Origin: Chitinophagaceae bacterium
GTDB lineage: Bacteria > Bacteroidota > Bacteroidia > Chitinophagales > Chitinophagaceae
Direction: 5' to 3'
NCBI GenBank assembly: GCA_009996675.1
Contig: JAACZQ010000062.1
Coordinates: 1 to 33,985, forward strand
DNA: 33,985 nucleotides
Shown here: piece after piece, positions 1-7,907 of the stretch
Numbering within the stretch: position 1 is the stretch's first letter
Layout: each line of letters begins with the position of its first letter
Notes under the pieces: model-generated
Told to the model about the DNA's origin: nothing
Seen by the model: only the letters and a program-made list of their open reading frames with translations
Database searches by the model: none
Program-made: the position numbers and the translations under genes

Positions 1-210
1 ACCTGTGCATTGTTCGGATTGATGGGCTTTGCCTGGCTTCCCCTGTATTGTTTGTGGGCATTGCCACTGATGCTGGTGGTACGCTGGTATGCGGGCAGGT
101 ATTTTTATAAATGGATCGGCGGTTATACCGGCGATTGTTTGGGTGCCACACAACAAGTCACTGAAATCTGTTTTTATGCAGGCATTCTCATTGCCAGCCG
201 GTATATTTGA
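1..210 (+). CDS. cobS: Adenosylcobinamide-GDP ribazoletransferase, 3' end (partial)
   Basis: The reading frame is open from the first base of the window, so only the last ~69 residues of the gene are present. CobS is the integral membrane enzyme that joins alpha-ribazole (phosphate) to adenosylcobinamide-GDP, the last assembly step of the cobalamin nucleotide loop. What is visible is a hydrophobic segment followed by a WIGGYTGDCLGATQQVTE stretch; the GxTGDxxGA motif near the C-terminus is typical of CobS. The stop codon at 208-210 lies just ahead of the cobC start, so the two genes form one transcript. The TTG at position 10 is an internal codon, not a start. Confidence 0.88.
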   Translation, partial: TCALFGLMGFAWLPLYCLWALPLMLVVRWYAGRYFYKWIGGYTGDCLGATQQVTEICFYAGILIASRYI

Positions 211-224
211 TAAAATCAACAGCA

Positions 225-827
225 ATGGCTATTTACCTGATCAGGCACACAACTCCCGATATTCCCAAAGGCATTTGTTATGGACAGACTGATCTGGATG
301 TTGTGCATAGTTTTGAGCAGGAAGTAGCGCTCACAAAAGCCCATTTACCCGAGGCCGTTACCCATGTTTTCAGCAGTCCGCTACAGCGTTGCCATAAACT
401 GGCAAGAGCCCTGTATCCCCAGCAATCTATTGTACTGAAAGACGAGCTGAAAGAATTGCATTGCGGCAGCTGGGAAATGCAGGAATGGAACGCAATTCCC
501 AAGGCAGAAATACAGCCCTGGATGGATGATTTTGTACATGTGCGGGTACCTGGCGGAGAAAGTTATGTTGACCTGCATACACGCGTGGTTCGTTGTTTTG
601 AAAACATTGCTTCACTGGAAGGATCCAGTGTTATAGTAGCGCATGGCGGCCCGCTCAGAAGCATCCTGTCCCATATCACCCAAACCCCGCTGAAAGAATC
701 TTTCGACGTATTTACCCTGCACTATGGATGTGTGGTGGAACTGCATGCAAATGGTAATGGCTTTGAGTATCAGCTACTATACAACCATTCGCAAACCGGT
801 AAAGAATGGCATCGCCCGACCTTGTAA
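225..827 (+). CDS. cobC: Alpha-ribazole phosphatase (histidine phosphatase family)
   Basis: A 200-residue phosphoglycerate-mutase-like histidine phosphatase. The phosphorylated histidine is in the N-terminal IRHT motif (residues 6-9), and the second catalytic histidine is in AHGGP near residue 140. The motif TPDIPKGICYGQTD just after RHT is the usual signature of alpha-ribazole-5'-phosphate phosphatase within this large family. CobC removes the phosphate of alpha-ribazole phosphate, supplying the substrate of CobS. It follows cobS by 14 bases. A TTG start at 207 would extend it by six residues, but the ATG at 225 gives the normal family N-terminus. Confidence 0.85.
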   Translation: MAIYLIRHTTPDIPKGICYGQTDLDVVHSFEQEVALTKAHLPEAVTHVFSSPLQRCHKLARALYPQQSIVLKDELKELHCGSWEMQEWNAIPKAEIQPWMDDFVHVRVPGGESYVDLHTRVVRCFENIASLEGSSVIVAHGGPLRSILSHITQTPLKESFDVFTLHYGCVVELHANGNGFEYQLLYNHSQTGKEWHRPTL

Positions 828-869
828 AGCGGGTTTGGCGTCCTCAGCAAAAAAACATATCTTAATAGT

Positions 870-894
870 GGAAAAATCAGGCCCTGATTTTTCC
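870..894. terminator. Perfect hairpin downstream of cobC
   Basis: An 11-bp perfect stem (GGAAAAATCAG / CTGATTTTTCC) with a three-base loop lies between cobC and marC. It is AT-rich and has no strong T-run directly after it (a short T5 follows at 902-906), so it could be a weak terminator for the cob operon or an RNA processing element. Its position in the only gap between two unrelated plus-strand units favours transcription termination. Confidence 0.45.
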
Positions 895-927
895 AGGTAA
901 GCTTTTTAACCCTAACAACCCATTTTC

Positions 928-1506
928 ATGTCTTTTCATGTTGACCAATTGCTCACCATTACATTCACCTTATTCGCGGTTATTGATATTGTCGGGTCCA
1001 TACCCCTGCTTATTTCTCTGAAAGAAAAAATGGGTGGCATACGCTCCACACAGGCAACCCTGATCTCAGGTATCCTGATGATCGCTTTCCTGTTTGTAGG
1101 GCAACCCTTCCTCAATATACTTGGTCTGGATATCCGCTCTTTTGCTGTGGGTGGTTCTGTGGTGATTTTTTTACTGGGTCTGGAAATGGTACTCGGACAT
1201 GAGATTTTCAAAGGTGATCAGGATGCGAAGTCGGGCACAGTAGTCCCCATTGCCTTCCCCATTATTGCAGGAAGCGGAACCCTTACCACCATCATGTCTC
1301 TAAAAGCCAACTTCGACCAATGGTATATCCTGGCCGGCATTATCATAAACCTGGTTGTGGTATACATCGTTTTAAAATCACTGAAGTTGATTGAAAAAGT
1401 ACTGGGTCAGGCCGGCCTGCTGGCGGTACGCAAATTCTTTGGTGTAATCCTGCTGGCCATAGCCGTGAAAATATTCAGTACCAATATCGCCGCATTCGGC
1501 AAATAA
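928..1506 (+). CDS. MarC family integral membrane protein
   Basis: A 192-residue, almost entirely hydrophobic protein with about six predicted membrane segments, matching the MarC/UPF0056 family in length and in the conserved PIAFPIIAGSGT stretch (about residues 107-118) and FAVxDIVGSIP near the N-terminus. Family members were once linked to multiple antibiotic resistance, but no transport substrate is firmly established. The ATG at 928 follows a 100-bp gap from cobC that contains a hairpin, so it probably starts a new transcript. It is followed within 7 bases by the DUF2752 gene. Confidence 0.85.
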   Translation: MSFHVDQLLTITFTLFAVIDIVGSIPLLISLKEKMGGIRSTQATLISGILMIAFLFVGQPFLNILGLDIRSFAVGGSVVIFLLGLEMVLGHEIFKGDQDAKSGTVVPIAFPIIAGSGTLTTIMSLKANFDQWYILAGIIINLVVVYIVLKSLKLIEKVLGQAGLLAVRKFFGVILLAIAVKIFSTNIAAFGK

Positions 1507-1513
1507 TACTCAT

Positions 1514-1819
1514 TTGAAAAAAGCAATCAAATACCTGTTGCAACATTCCGAACTCATTGTTTGGGTCAGCGGATTGGTATTATTGTACTATATGCCAGAA
1601 ACCGGAGGAACCAGCTTATGTCCCTCGGTATGGCTGGGCTTTGGCAACTGTCCGGGTTGCGGTATTGGCCATGCTATCCGCAACACCCTGCATGGTCATA
1701 TCAGTACCGGCTTCGGTCAGCATTTCATGGGGCCTTTTGCAGTTATAATTATCCTGCATCGTATCATACAATTAACAAAACCCTTTTATTTATCCCATCA
1801 TGAAACCCAATCTCGTTAA
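1514..1819 (+). CDS. DUF2752 membrane protein
   Basis: A 101-residue protein with two hydrophobic segments separated by a cysteine-rich stretch containing CPSVWLGFGNCPGCGIGHA. The CPxCGxxxA-like motif is the hallmark of DUF2752 (TIGR-type small membrane proteins of unknown function), common in Bacteroidota. The only start that keeps the first hydrophobic segment is the TTG at 1514; the first in-frame ATG would remove 26 residues. It overlaps the next gene by 20 bp, so the two are almost certainly translated from one mRNA. The function is unknown. Confidence 0.75.
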   Translation: MKKAIKYLLQHSELIVWVSGLVLLYYMPETGGTSLCPSVWLGFGNCPGCGIGHAIRNTLHGHISTGFGQHFMGPFAVIIILHRIIQLTKPFYLSHHETQSR

Positions 1820-2156
1820 CCTGATTCCTGCCCTGGAAGGAGAAGAACTCGTATTCCTGCAACACTTAACAGGAGACCTGAGCCAGGAACAATTACAAAA
1901 TTTTATTGCTTTATACAATGGCAAACGCAGAAAAGCCGACCAGATTTTACTGGGTTGTGTGCTGGGTTTTGTTTGTGTTGGCGGTATACAGCGTTTTATG
2001 GTTGGGCAAAATGGTATGGGTATTCTGTATCTGTTCACCGGCGGGCTTTGCCTGATAGGTACTATTGTGGATACCATCAATCACAAGAAGCTAACGTTTG
2101 AATACAACCAGCAAATGGCAAGGGAGAGTATGGCCATGCTGCATGCTTATGCCTGA
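1800..2156 (+). CDS. TM2 domain protein
   Basis: A 118-residue protein. The N-terminal half is soluble with a leucine- and glutamate-rich helix. The C-terminal half has two membrane helices flanking a short turn (about residues 49-86), with GGIQRFMVGQNGMGILYLFTGG, in which the R-F/Y-GxxxxGxxxLxT pattern is typical of TM2 domains. TM2 proteins have no agreed biochemical role. It starts inside the DUF2752 gene, and DUF2752/TM2 pairing is a recurrent Bacteroidota arrangement (from memory). Its TGA stop abuts, base to base, the stop of the antiporter on the other strand. Confidence 0.75.
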   Translation: MKPNLVNLIPALEGEELVFLQHLTGDLSQEQLQNFIALYNGKRRKADQILLGCVLGFVCVGGIQRFMVGQNGMGILYLFTGGLCLIGTIVDTINHKKLTFEYNQQMARESMAMLHAYA

Positions 2157-3761
2157 TCAATCCATATCATAATCCATTTTAAGCCGGGTTTCTTCCAGAT
2201 CCAGCTCAAACTCAATTTTGCGTAATACTTCTTCATTAGCCGAACCGCTGCGGTGAAGTTGGTTGAGCGATTGCCGCTCTACTTCCAGCATATCCAGTTG
2301 CAGTTTGGTAAACTCTTTAAAAACCGTATCAGGCGATTTCACTTCACCCCCAAAATATCCGCTGGGTAAATCTGTTTTCTGCAGGCGAACATATTTAACC
2401 TCATACTTGCTTTTGATATTGTTCAGCAATTCATCATTTAGCAGGGCGAGATTTTCTTCGATATGCTGAATACTGGCATTTACCACTTCGGTGCGTATCC
2501 GGTACTCTTCCTCTGCCATGGAATAGGGATCAATCTTTAATTTCCGGATCAGCCAGGGCAGGCTCAGTCCGAGTACAACCAGGGTCGACAGAATCACACA
2601 GAAAGTGAGGTAGATAATCAGGTTACGGTGTTCGAATACACGGCCATCGGTGAGGGCAATTGGCATGGCCAGTGCTGCAGCCATAGATACCACACCGCGC
2701 ATACCCGCCCAGCCAAAGATGGTCCAGTTACGCCCATCAAGTACCATTTTGCCGCAAAGCAGTTTCCCGAAAACCCTGGGCAAAATTATGGCGGGCAAGA
2801 TCCATATAAAACGTACCAGTATCACAGCCAGGCTGATGATTGCACCATACAACAATAGCTCTTTAACACTGTATTCGCTGCTAATGCCCTGTACCACATG
2901 TCGCAATTGCAAACCAATCAGTACAAATACCAGTCCGTTCAGAATATAAATAACCACCCGCCACACTGCATAAGCCATGATCCTGCTTTGATGCGTGAAT
3001 ATATGTGCTGATTGGTACGACAGGTATAAACCGGTGCTCACTACTGCCAGTACTCCTGAAAAATGAAAAGATTCCGCCAGCAGGTAAGAAGCAAAAGGTG
3101 TGAGGAAAGTGAGGGTTGTATCCAGTACGGGATCGTTAACAAAGCGCCGGTGCACGACATACATGATATAACCAATAGCCAACCCAATGGCAATACCTGC
3201 AACAGCTATCACCACAAAATTCAGTCCTGCTTTCCATAAAATAAAATTACCGGCCGACACGGCAATCAATGCATATTTATAGGCCACGAGTCCACTGGCA
3301 TCATTCACCAGGCTTTCCCCTTCGAGGATGGTAATCAGTCTGGGGTTCAACCCCAATCCCTTGGTAATAGAAGTGGCGGCCACGGCATCGGGTGGTGATA
3401 CAATTGCACCGATGAGCAATGCTTCCGGCCATCCGATACCGGGGATACAATAATAAGCAGCCAGTGCCACCAGGAAAGTGGTTACCAGTACCAGCCCTAT
3501 AGCGGCTAATCCGATCGGGCGCAGGTTGGCTTTGAAATCATGCCAGCTTGTATTCCAGGCGGAAGAATACAATAAAGGGGGGAGGAACATCAGGAATACT
3601 ACTTCCGGGCTCAGTTCAATAAGTGGCAGCCGCGGAATAAAACTAATGAGTAGGCCACTCAGCACCCATACCACGGCCACGGGGAACCGGTATCGGTTAC
3701 TGATCATGCCCATAAAGGCCACTCCAAATAATAATAATACAATGATGGCTACATTTTCCAT
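2157..3761 (-). CDS. Na+/H+ antiporter, CPA1 family
   Basis: A 534-residue protein with about 12 membrane segments followed by a charged cytoplasmic tail of ~115 residues. The GAIVSPPDAVAATSI segment contains the conserved PDAVA acidic motif of the CPA1/NhaP exchanger core, and LEGESLVNDASGLV is the second family signature. It would exchange protons for sodium or potassium across the inner membrane. The frame stays open upstream to 3896, but that extension runs through the tRNA-like sequence. The ATG at 3761 (MENVAIIVLLLF) puts the first helix at the N-terminus and is preferred. It is convergent with the TM2 gene. Confidence 0.85.
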   Translation of the reverse strand: MENVAIIVLLLFGVAFMGMISNRYRFPVAVVWVLSGLLISFIPRLPLIELSPEVVFLMFLPPLLYSSAWNTSWHDFKANLRPIGLAAIGLVLVTTFLVALAAYYCIPGIGWPEALLIGAIVSPPDAVAATSITKGLGLNPRLITILEGESLVNDASGLVAYKYALIAVSAGNFILWKAGLNFVVIAVAGIAIGLAIGYIMYVVHRRFVNDPVLDTTLTFLTPFASYLLAESFHFSGVLAVVSTGLYLSYQSAHIFTHQSRIMAYAVWRVVIYILNGLVFVLIGLQLRHVVQGISSEYSVKELLLYGAIISLAVILVRFIWILPAIILPRVFGKLLCGKMVLDGRNWTIFGWAGMRGVVSMAAALAMPIALTDGRVFEHRNLIIYLTFCVILSTLVVLGLSLPWLIRKLKIDPYSMAEEEYRIRTEVVNASIQHIEENLALLNDELLNNIKSKYEVKYVRLQKTDLPSGYFGGEVKSPDTVFKEFTKLQLDMLEVERQSLNQLHRSGSANEEVLRKIEFELDLEETRLKMDYDMD

Positions 3762-3841
3762 ACCAATTGCTTCAGGGGTAACCTGTGGGTACAGGCTGAT
3801 AAATCTATGATACCGAAAATAAGGAAAAGGGAAGGATTTAA

Positions 3842-3889
3842 AGTGAAGCAGTGGCCAAGCCAGGAATCGAACCTGGATCTGGAGCTTCG
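3842..3889. repeat. 48-bp direct repeat, copy 1 (partner at 3994-4041)
   Basis: Positions 3842-3889 and 3994-4041 match at 46 of 48 bases; the only differences are at 3857-3858 versus 4009-4010. The repeat covers the 3' flank, T-arm and variable loop of the two tRNA-Arg copies and includes 10 bases beyond the tRNA end, so it reflects a local duplication of the tRNA gene, not independent tRNA genes. The offset is 152 bp. Confidence 0.8.
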
Positions 3890-3936
3890 TCCCCACAGTA
3901 CTGTGGGGATTATACTATCCATTGTACGACAGGAGC
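3852..3936 (-). pseudogene. Broken tRNA-Arg copy with palindromic anticodon arm
   Basis: On the minus strand this repeats the neighbouring tRNA-Arg almost exactly through the D-arm (18 identical bases, 3910-3927) and through the T-arm and 3' acceptor side (31 identical bases, 3859-3889). Two things are wrong. The 5' half of the anticodon stem and the loop are replaced by an 18-bp perfect palindrome (3891-3908). The 5' acceptor strand no longer pairs with the 3' strand, with three of seven pairs lost. There is no readable anticodon. It could be a decayed duplicate or a tRNA-like RNA with another role; decoding function is very unlikely. Confidence 0.7.
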
Positions 3937-4003
3937 ACCAATACAGTTGATGCTGCAGCAAAAAATGAATGGAGATAGGCGGGATTTGGGGGGAGTGAAG
4001 CAG

Positions 4004-4075
4004 TGGCCTCGCCAGGAATCGAACCTGGATCTGGAGCTTCGGAAACTCTTATACTATCCATTGTACTACGAGGCC
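4004..4075 (-). tRNA. tRNA-Arg (anticodon CCG)
   Basis: Read on the minus strand, this 72-nt sequence folds into a full cloverleaf. It has a seven-pair acceptor stem GGCCTCG/CGAGGCC with discriminator A, a D-arm GTAC-AATGGATA-GTAT, an anticodon loop TTCCGAA (anticodon CCG, codon CGG), and a T-arm CCAGG-TTCGATT-CCTGG. The first anticodon-stem pair is A-C. CCA is not encoded. The ATGGATAG D-loop is characteristic of arginine tRNAs. Its 5' end is only 30 bp downstream of the crtY stop codon on the same strand, so it may be co-transcribed with or processed from the carotenoid operon. Confidence 0.92.
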
Positions 4076-4105
4076 GGAGCGCAAAAATAATGGAATCAGG
4101 TGAAT

Positions 4106-5254
4106 TTAACGGAATAAGTCGCGCAAAGCGGCAAGCCCGAAAATACCGGTTGGTACACTGTTCATAATCCTGATATCATCTGCCAGTCCGGTTTCATTAT
4201 CGAGGAATCCCAAAACCCGGCCCACCGGGTTTCCCCGGAAAATCGCTTCGAAAACATCGGCACCGGTCATGCGTTCCCTGGTGAGTACCTGGAGCAATAC
4301 CCGGTCGTAGAACCTGAACTTCCGCGTATTAAAACCGGCGGCACGGGGCGGTTCTTGTGCATTTGCCAATGCATCTGCAATGGCTTTGGTCCTTTTCTGT
4401 ATAAATCGGAAAGCATACCCACTACTTGCTTTCACCTGTCCGCCTGCTACACCAATATGCCACACCCTGCCCTCCTGTTCAGGAAAGCGATGGCTGGTCA
4501 TAGGAATTATGCCATCCTCTACGTGAATAATCCTGTATGCGGTAACCCCTAACGCATGGCCGATATATTCCTGCAAAGCAGCTTCATATGCTTTTGCTTC
4601 CAGCAAAGCTGGCGTGAATAAAGTATATTCTACCAGCGCACGGGTGGCAGTCAGGGGCATGACATACATAAATGCCATGCCATGTTCCTGGGAAACCCTG
4701 AAATCCATAAGAGTTGCCCGGTCTGCATCGAATACCGGCTCCTCGGTTTCAATTTCCCATCCCTTGAAATGCTGCCATAAAAAATAGGTCCCTGCCACTG
4801 GTGCAATGGGTGTAAATAGTATACTGTTAAAAATATAGGCGGCTGTGAATATTGCAGTTGCAGTTTCCAGCACAGCCTGGCTACCGGAACTGTGTACTGC
4901 TTTTACCGCTTCATAATGAAAATGAATATTGGGGAAATCCGTTGCCCGTTCATACACGTGTTGATAAAAATCAACCCCACGGATCATTTTATACTGATAA
5001 GGAGTGAGGTCCAGCACTGCTGAATAGCCTGACGTATGAAAAGACATCTTTCGCCAGCTTTTACAAACCACCGGCTCAAAAATGTCCGGCTCTTTTTCCC
5101 AGAAACACCAGGTACGGTCGTTTGCTTTTTTGGGGGCAATATCAACTACCAGAATCTGCTTTGTGTGAAAGAACGGATGCTCCATCATACGCATGAGCAT
5201 ACTCATCCCTGCGCATCCTGAACCTGCAATGATATAGTCGTATTGTTGTACCAG
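4106..5254 (-). CDS. crtY: Lycopene cyclase (CrtY type)
   Basis: An FAD/NAD(P)-dependent lycopene beta-cyclase, ~382 residues if it starts at CTG 5254. It shows the dinucleotide-binding core YDYIIAGSGCAG (residues 5-16), the RTWCFW motif and an MDFR motif, all typical of CrtY. It forms beta-ionone rings on lycopene, giving gamma- or beta-carotene at the membrane. The first ATG in frame (5206) would delete the whole GxGxxG motif, and an in-frame stop lies just upstream of the open region. Translation must therefore begin at a non-standard codon: CTG 5254, or ATT 5266, which overlaps the crtZ stop. It is the last gene of the operon, 11 bp after crtZ. Confidence 0.85.
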   Translation of the reverse strand: MVQQYDYIIAGSGCAGMSMLMRMMEHPFFHTKQILVVDIAPKKANDRTWCFWEKEPDIFEPVVCKSWRKMSFHTSGYSAVLDLTPYQYKMIRGVDFYQHVYERATDFPNIHFHYEAVKAVHSSGSQAVLETATAIFTAAYIFNSILFTPIAPVAGTYFLWQHFKGWEIETEEPVFDADRATLMDFRVSQEHGMAFMYVMPLTATRALVEYTLFTPALLEAKAYEAALQEYIGHALGVTAYRIIHVEDGIIPMTSHRFPEQEGRVWHIGVAGGQVKASSGYAFRFIQKRTKAIADALANAQEPPRAAGFNTRKFRFYDRVLLQVLTRERMTGADVFEAIFRGNPVGRVLGFLDNETGLADDIRIMNSVPTGIFGLAALRDLFR

Positions 5255-5265
5255 TCTGGAATAAA

Positions 5266-5730
5266 TTATTGTTGCAGTTGTTCATCCTGCTTTACTTTCT
5301 GCCAGTACTTACGGGCCACGATCAGCATACCAAAACTTTCCCCGTTTTCCTTACCCAGGTGCTTGTGATGCATTTTATGTGCCCAGCGGATGGCTTTGAT
5401 ATAGCGGTTTTTACTGCGGGTAAACCACTTGATGCGTTGATGAATGATCACTTCATGGACCAGAAAATAAGCAAAACCGTACAAAGCTATACCCGCACCA
5501 ATACTCACCACCCAATACACCTGATACATACTTCCCAGCATGATACAAAGCCAGCTGGGTATAGCAAAGATCACAAAAAATGCATCATTCTTTTCGAATA
5601 CACCAGGCCCCGGCTTGTGATGGTCTTCATGCAGGTACCAGAGGAAGCCATGCATTACATACCGGTGGGTAAGCCAGGTAATGGCTTCCATGAGGCAGAA
5701 AGTTACCAGTGTTATCAGTACATACCACAT
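5266..5730 (-). CDS. crtZ: Beta-carotene 3-hydroxylase (CrtZ)
   Basis: A 154-residue diiron membrane hydroxylase of the fatty-acid-hydroxylase superfamily, normal length for bacterial CrtZ. All histidine clusters are present: H22-x4-H27, HEDHH at 34-38, H92-x4-H97 (HEVIIH) and HKMHH at 118-122. It has about four hydrophobic segments. The enzyme adds a 3-hydroxyl to the beta-ionone ring, with O2 and ferredoxin-type electrons in known family members. The ATG at 5730 follows the cruF stop by a single base, indicating translational coupling. Together with CruF and CrtD it would finish a hydroxylated monocyclic xanthophyll. Confidence 0.93.
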   Translation of the reverse strand: MWYVLITLVTFCLMEAITWLTHRYVMHGFLWYLHEDHHKPGPGVFEKNDAFFVIFAIPSWLCIMLGSMYQVYWVVSIGAGIALYGFAYFLVHEVIIHQRIKWFTRSKNRYIKAIRWAHKMHHKHLGKENGESFGMLIVARKYWQKVKQDEQLQQ

Positions 5731-5731
5731 A

Positions 5732-6424
5732 TCAGAGATACCATCTTAAGGTTAGAAAAAATAATGACTGTATAACGAACAAATGTACCGCAAAATGGTT
5801 GGCCTTTTCAAAACGCAGTACCCGGAAAAGTCCCAGCAACAAAGCACTGATCAGGAACCAGCACAGGTAATTATAAAACGGAATCTGTCCGCCCTCCCAA
5901 TGCCAGAAACCCAATTGCTCCGCTACAGGTTCCATTACCCAATCAAAACCCACAGCCAGCAAGGCCCCATCCACCACCAGGGATGCATTGATCAGCCGTT
6001 GAGATAAAGGCTTTCCGGCTTCCTCGTATCGCTGTTCAATCCAGATATGGATCGAATGCATGATGATTCCCGCCGTGTATACAATCACAAACCAGTTTAA
6101 GCCAATCAGCCAGGGAACACCATTCAATTGCGGACCCAGCACTGCACCATACTGGTAACAACCAAATAATTTACCCGTATTCACCCCAATCATTTCTGTA
6201 CCCATCCCCACCATAAAGCAGAGTACGGCAAATAATCCGAATACCATACCCGGCTTGGCCTGGTTCCAGATCAGCAATACACCCATCAGCAATAAATTGA
6301 GCGGGGTGTTGGCAATAAACCAGTCGCGGTAAGGCGTAAACAATATTCCGATCGCACCACATACATGGAAAAGAATGGCCAGAAAAGTAGCTATCCCAAG
6401 TTTGTATTGATTGATCTTATGCAT
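5732..6424 (-). CDS. cruF: Carotenoid 1',2'-hydratase (CruF-like, PF04240)
   Basis: A 230-residue polytopic membrane protein (about seven hydrophobic segments) of the carotenoid biosynthesis protein family PF04240. Conserved patches visible are the GTEMIGVNTGKLFGCYQYG region (~residues 75-93) and DWVMEPVAEQLGFWHWEGG (~160-178). Characterised relatives (CruF, bisanhydrobacterioruberin hydratase) add water across the terminal psi-end double bond, giving a 1'-hydroxyl. Its start overlaps the crtD stop by 8 bp, and it sits between crtD and crtZ, as expected for a saproxanthin/myxol-type route. The substrate (1'-end of gamma-carotene) is inferred from context. Confidence 0.82.
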   Translation of the reverse strand: MHKINQYKLGIATFLAILFHVCGAIGILFTPYRDWFIANTPLNLLLMGVLLIWNQAKPGMVFGLFAVLCFMVGMGTEMIGVNTGKLFGCYQYGAVLGPQLNGVPWLIGLNWFVIVYTAGIIMHSIHIWIEQRYEEAGKPLSQRLINASLVVDGALLAVGFDWVMEPVAEQLGFWHWEGGQIPFYNYLCWFLISALLLGLFRVLRFEKANHFAVHLFVIQSLFFLTLRWYL

Positions 6425-7907
6425 GTTTCCTCCTACCCTTTTGTTGAATGATCATGCCTGCTGCAATGGCAGCACTGCGCAAACACAAAGGTATTCCGCC
6501 GCCGGGATGTACGGTCCCCCCCACAAAATACAAACCAGGTATCTGTGCTGCAAAATTCGGGTGGCGCAGAAATGCGGCCAGTTTGGAATTGGAACTGGTG
6601 CCATACAACGCACCCCGGAAAGAACTGGTTTTGGCCGCAATCGCCAGCGGATCAAGTACGGCTTCTGTACGGATCAGCGGCTCAATAGATTGGCCCAATA
6701 ACCTGCTCAGCTTATCCAGAATAGCTCTACGGTATATAGCGCGATAAGATTCCCAATCCTGGTTGGTTACTGCCGGTGCATTCACCATCACAAACCAGTT
6801 CTCCATACCAGCAGGCGCCTGTATGCCGGGCTCACATTTAGAAGTAATATTCACATATACCGTTGGATCCTGGTATATTTTTTTCAACCGGAACAAGTGA
6901 TCAAATTCCGCCGCATAATCCTTCGCAAAAAATATATTGTGCAAATCCAGTTGCGGAAATTCTTTGCCAATACCCCAGTAAAAGACCATGGCACTGCTGC
7001 TTCTTTCCTGTCTGCCTATTTTCTGGGCTTTGCGTTCATCCTGCAGCAGGTGTTTATAAGTAAAATACGCATCGGCATTGCTGACAACTACATGAGCCGG
7101 TTGATTAACGCCATTCACTACTACACCTTCTACTCCATTACGGGTATGAATGATGCGGGACACAGGTTGATTGAAACAAAATTGCACCCCCTTCCTGATC
7201 GCAAGCTGGTACAAAGCCCTGGTTATACTGATCATACCACCATGCGGATAAAACACACCTTCATTGTGTTCCAGGTGGGGAATCAGGGTTAACATACCTG
7301 GCGCACGGTATGGCGTACTGCCATTATAGGTTGCAAAGCGATTGAATAGCTGTACAATTTTCTCACTACGGAACGAACGGGCATTCCGTTCATGCATGGT
7401 TCCGAACAAATGCGATCTGCGTAAAGTACCGGCCAGTTTTAACCAGGGGACTTTGGAAAAGGTTGCAGGCTTGTGTAATGAATGATCCAGGAATATAGTC
7501 CCGACTGTTTGGTACAGTTGAGCAGATTCTTTAAGGTAGCGCTGCACATGTTCAGGCGGTTCGCCGGTTTTGGCTTCCAGTTCCGCAGCCAGTAACACAG
7601 GATCGGCACTGGCCCGGATATCGGTTCCATCTTCATAAAAATAATGACAGGCATACGGAACCGAATCGTATTGCAGATAGTCCGACATGCGTTCACCTGC
7701 CAATACAAATAATTCTTCCAGGATATGGGGTTGGGTAAACAGACTGGGGCCGGCATCGAATTGAAAACCCTGCTGGGTGAAATGGGTGAGTTTACCGCCG
7801 GGCTCCGGGTTGCTTTCATATACAACCACATCAAACCCCGATACCGCCAAACGAATTGCTGCGGCCATACCACCAACCCCTGCCCCTATGACAATGGCCC
7901 GCTGCAT
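6417..7907 (-). CDS. crtD: Carotenoid 3,4-desaturase (CrtD-like, CrtI family)
   Basis: A 496-residue FAD-dependent phytoene-desaturase-family oxidoreductase. The N-terminal Rossmann motif IVIGAGVGGMAAA lies at residues ~5-17, and the C-terminal family signature FVGGTVHPGGGIPL is near residue 465. It is a second CrtI paralogue in the operon. Position next to cruF and the VHPGGGIPL form of the C-terminal motif fit CrtD (1-hydroxycarotenoid 3,4-desaturase) better than phytoene desaturase. The ATG at 7907 overlaps the idi stop as TAATG; the upstream extension to 7973 reads through idi and is rejected. Assignment as CrtD is by context and motif, not by activity. Confidence 0.82.
   Translation of the reverse strand: MQRAIVIGAGVGGMAAAIRLAVSGFDVVVYESNPEPGGKLTHFTQQGFQFDAGPSLFTQPHILEELFVLAGERMSDYLQYDSVPYACHYFYEDGTDIRASADPVLLAAELEAKTGEPPEHVQRYLKESAQLYQTVGTIFLDHSLHKPATFSKVPWLKLAGTLRRSHLFGTMHERNARSFRSEKIVQLFNRFATYNGSTPYRAPGMLTLIPHLEHNEGVFYPHGGMISITRALYQLAIRKGVQFCFNQPVSRIIHTRNGVEGVVVNGVNQPAHVVVSNADAYFTYKHLLQDERKAQKIGRQERSSSAMVFYWGIGKEFPQLDLHNIFFAKDYAAEFDHLFRLKKIYQDPTVYVNITSKCEPGIQAPAGMENWFVMVNAPAVTNQDWESYRAIYRRAILDKLSRLLGQSIEPLIRTEAVLDPLAIAAKTSSFRGALYGTSSNSKLAAFLRHPNFAAQIPGLYFVGGTVHPGGGIPLCLRSAAIAAGMIIQQKGRRKHA

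Noticed and set aside
3762..3896. N-terminal extension of the antiporter frame
   Set aside because: It runs through the tRNA-like sequence and precedes a proper ATG (3761) that starts directly with the first membrane helix.
3852..3936. Second functional tRNA-Arg
   Set aside because: Acceptor stem is mispaired at three of seven positions and there is no anticodon; an intron does not explain it because the 5' half of the anticodon stem is gone.
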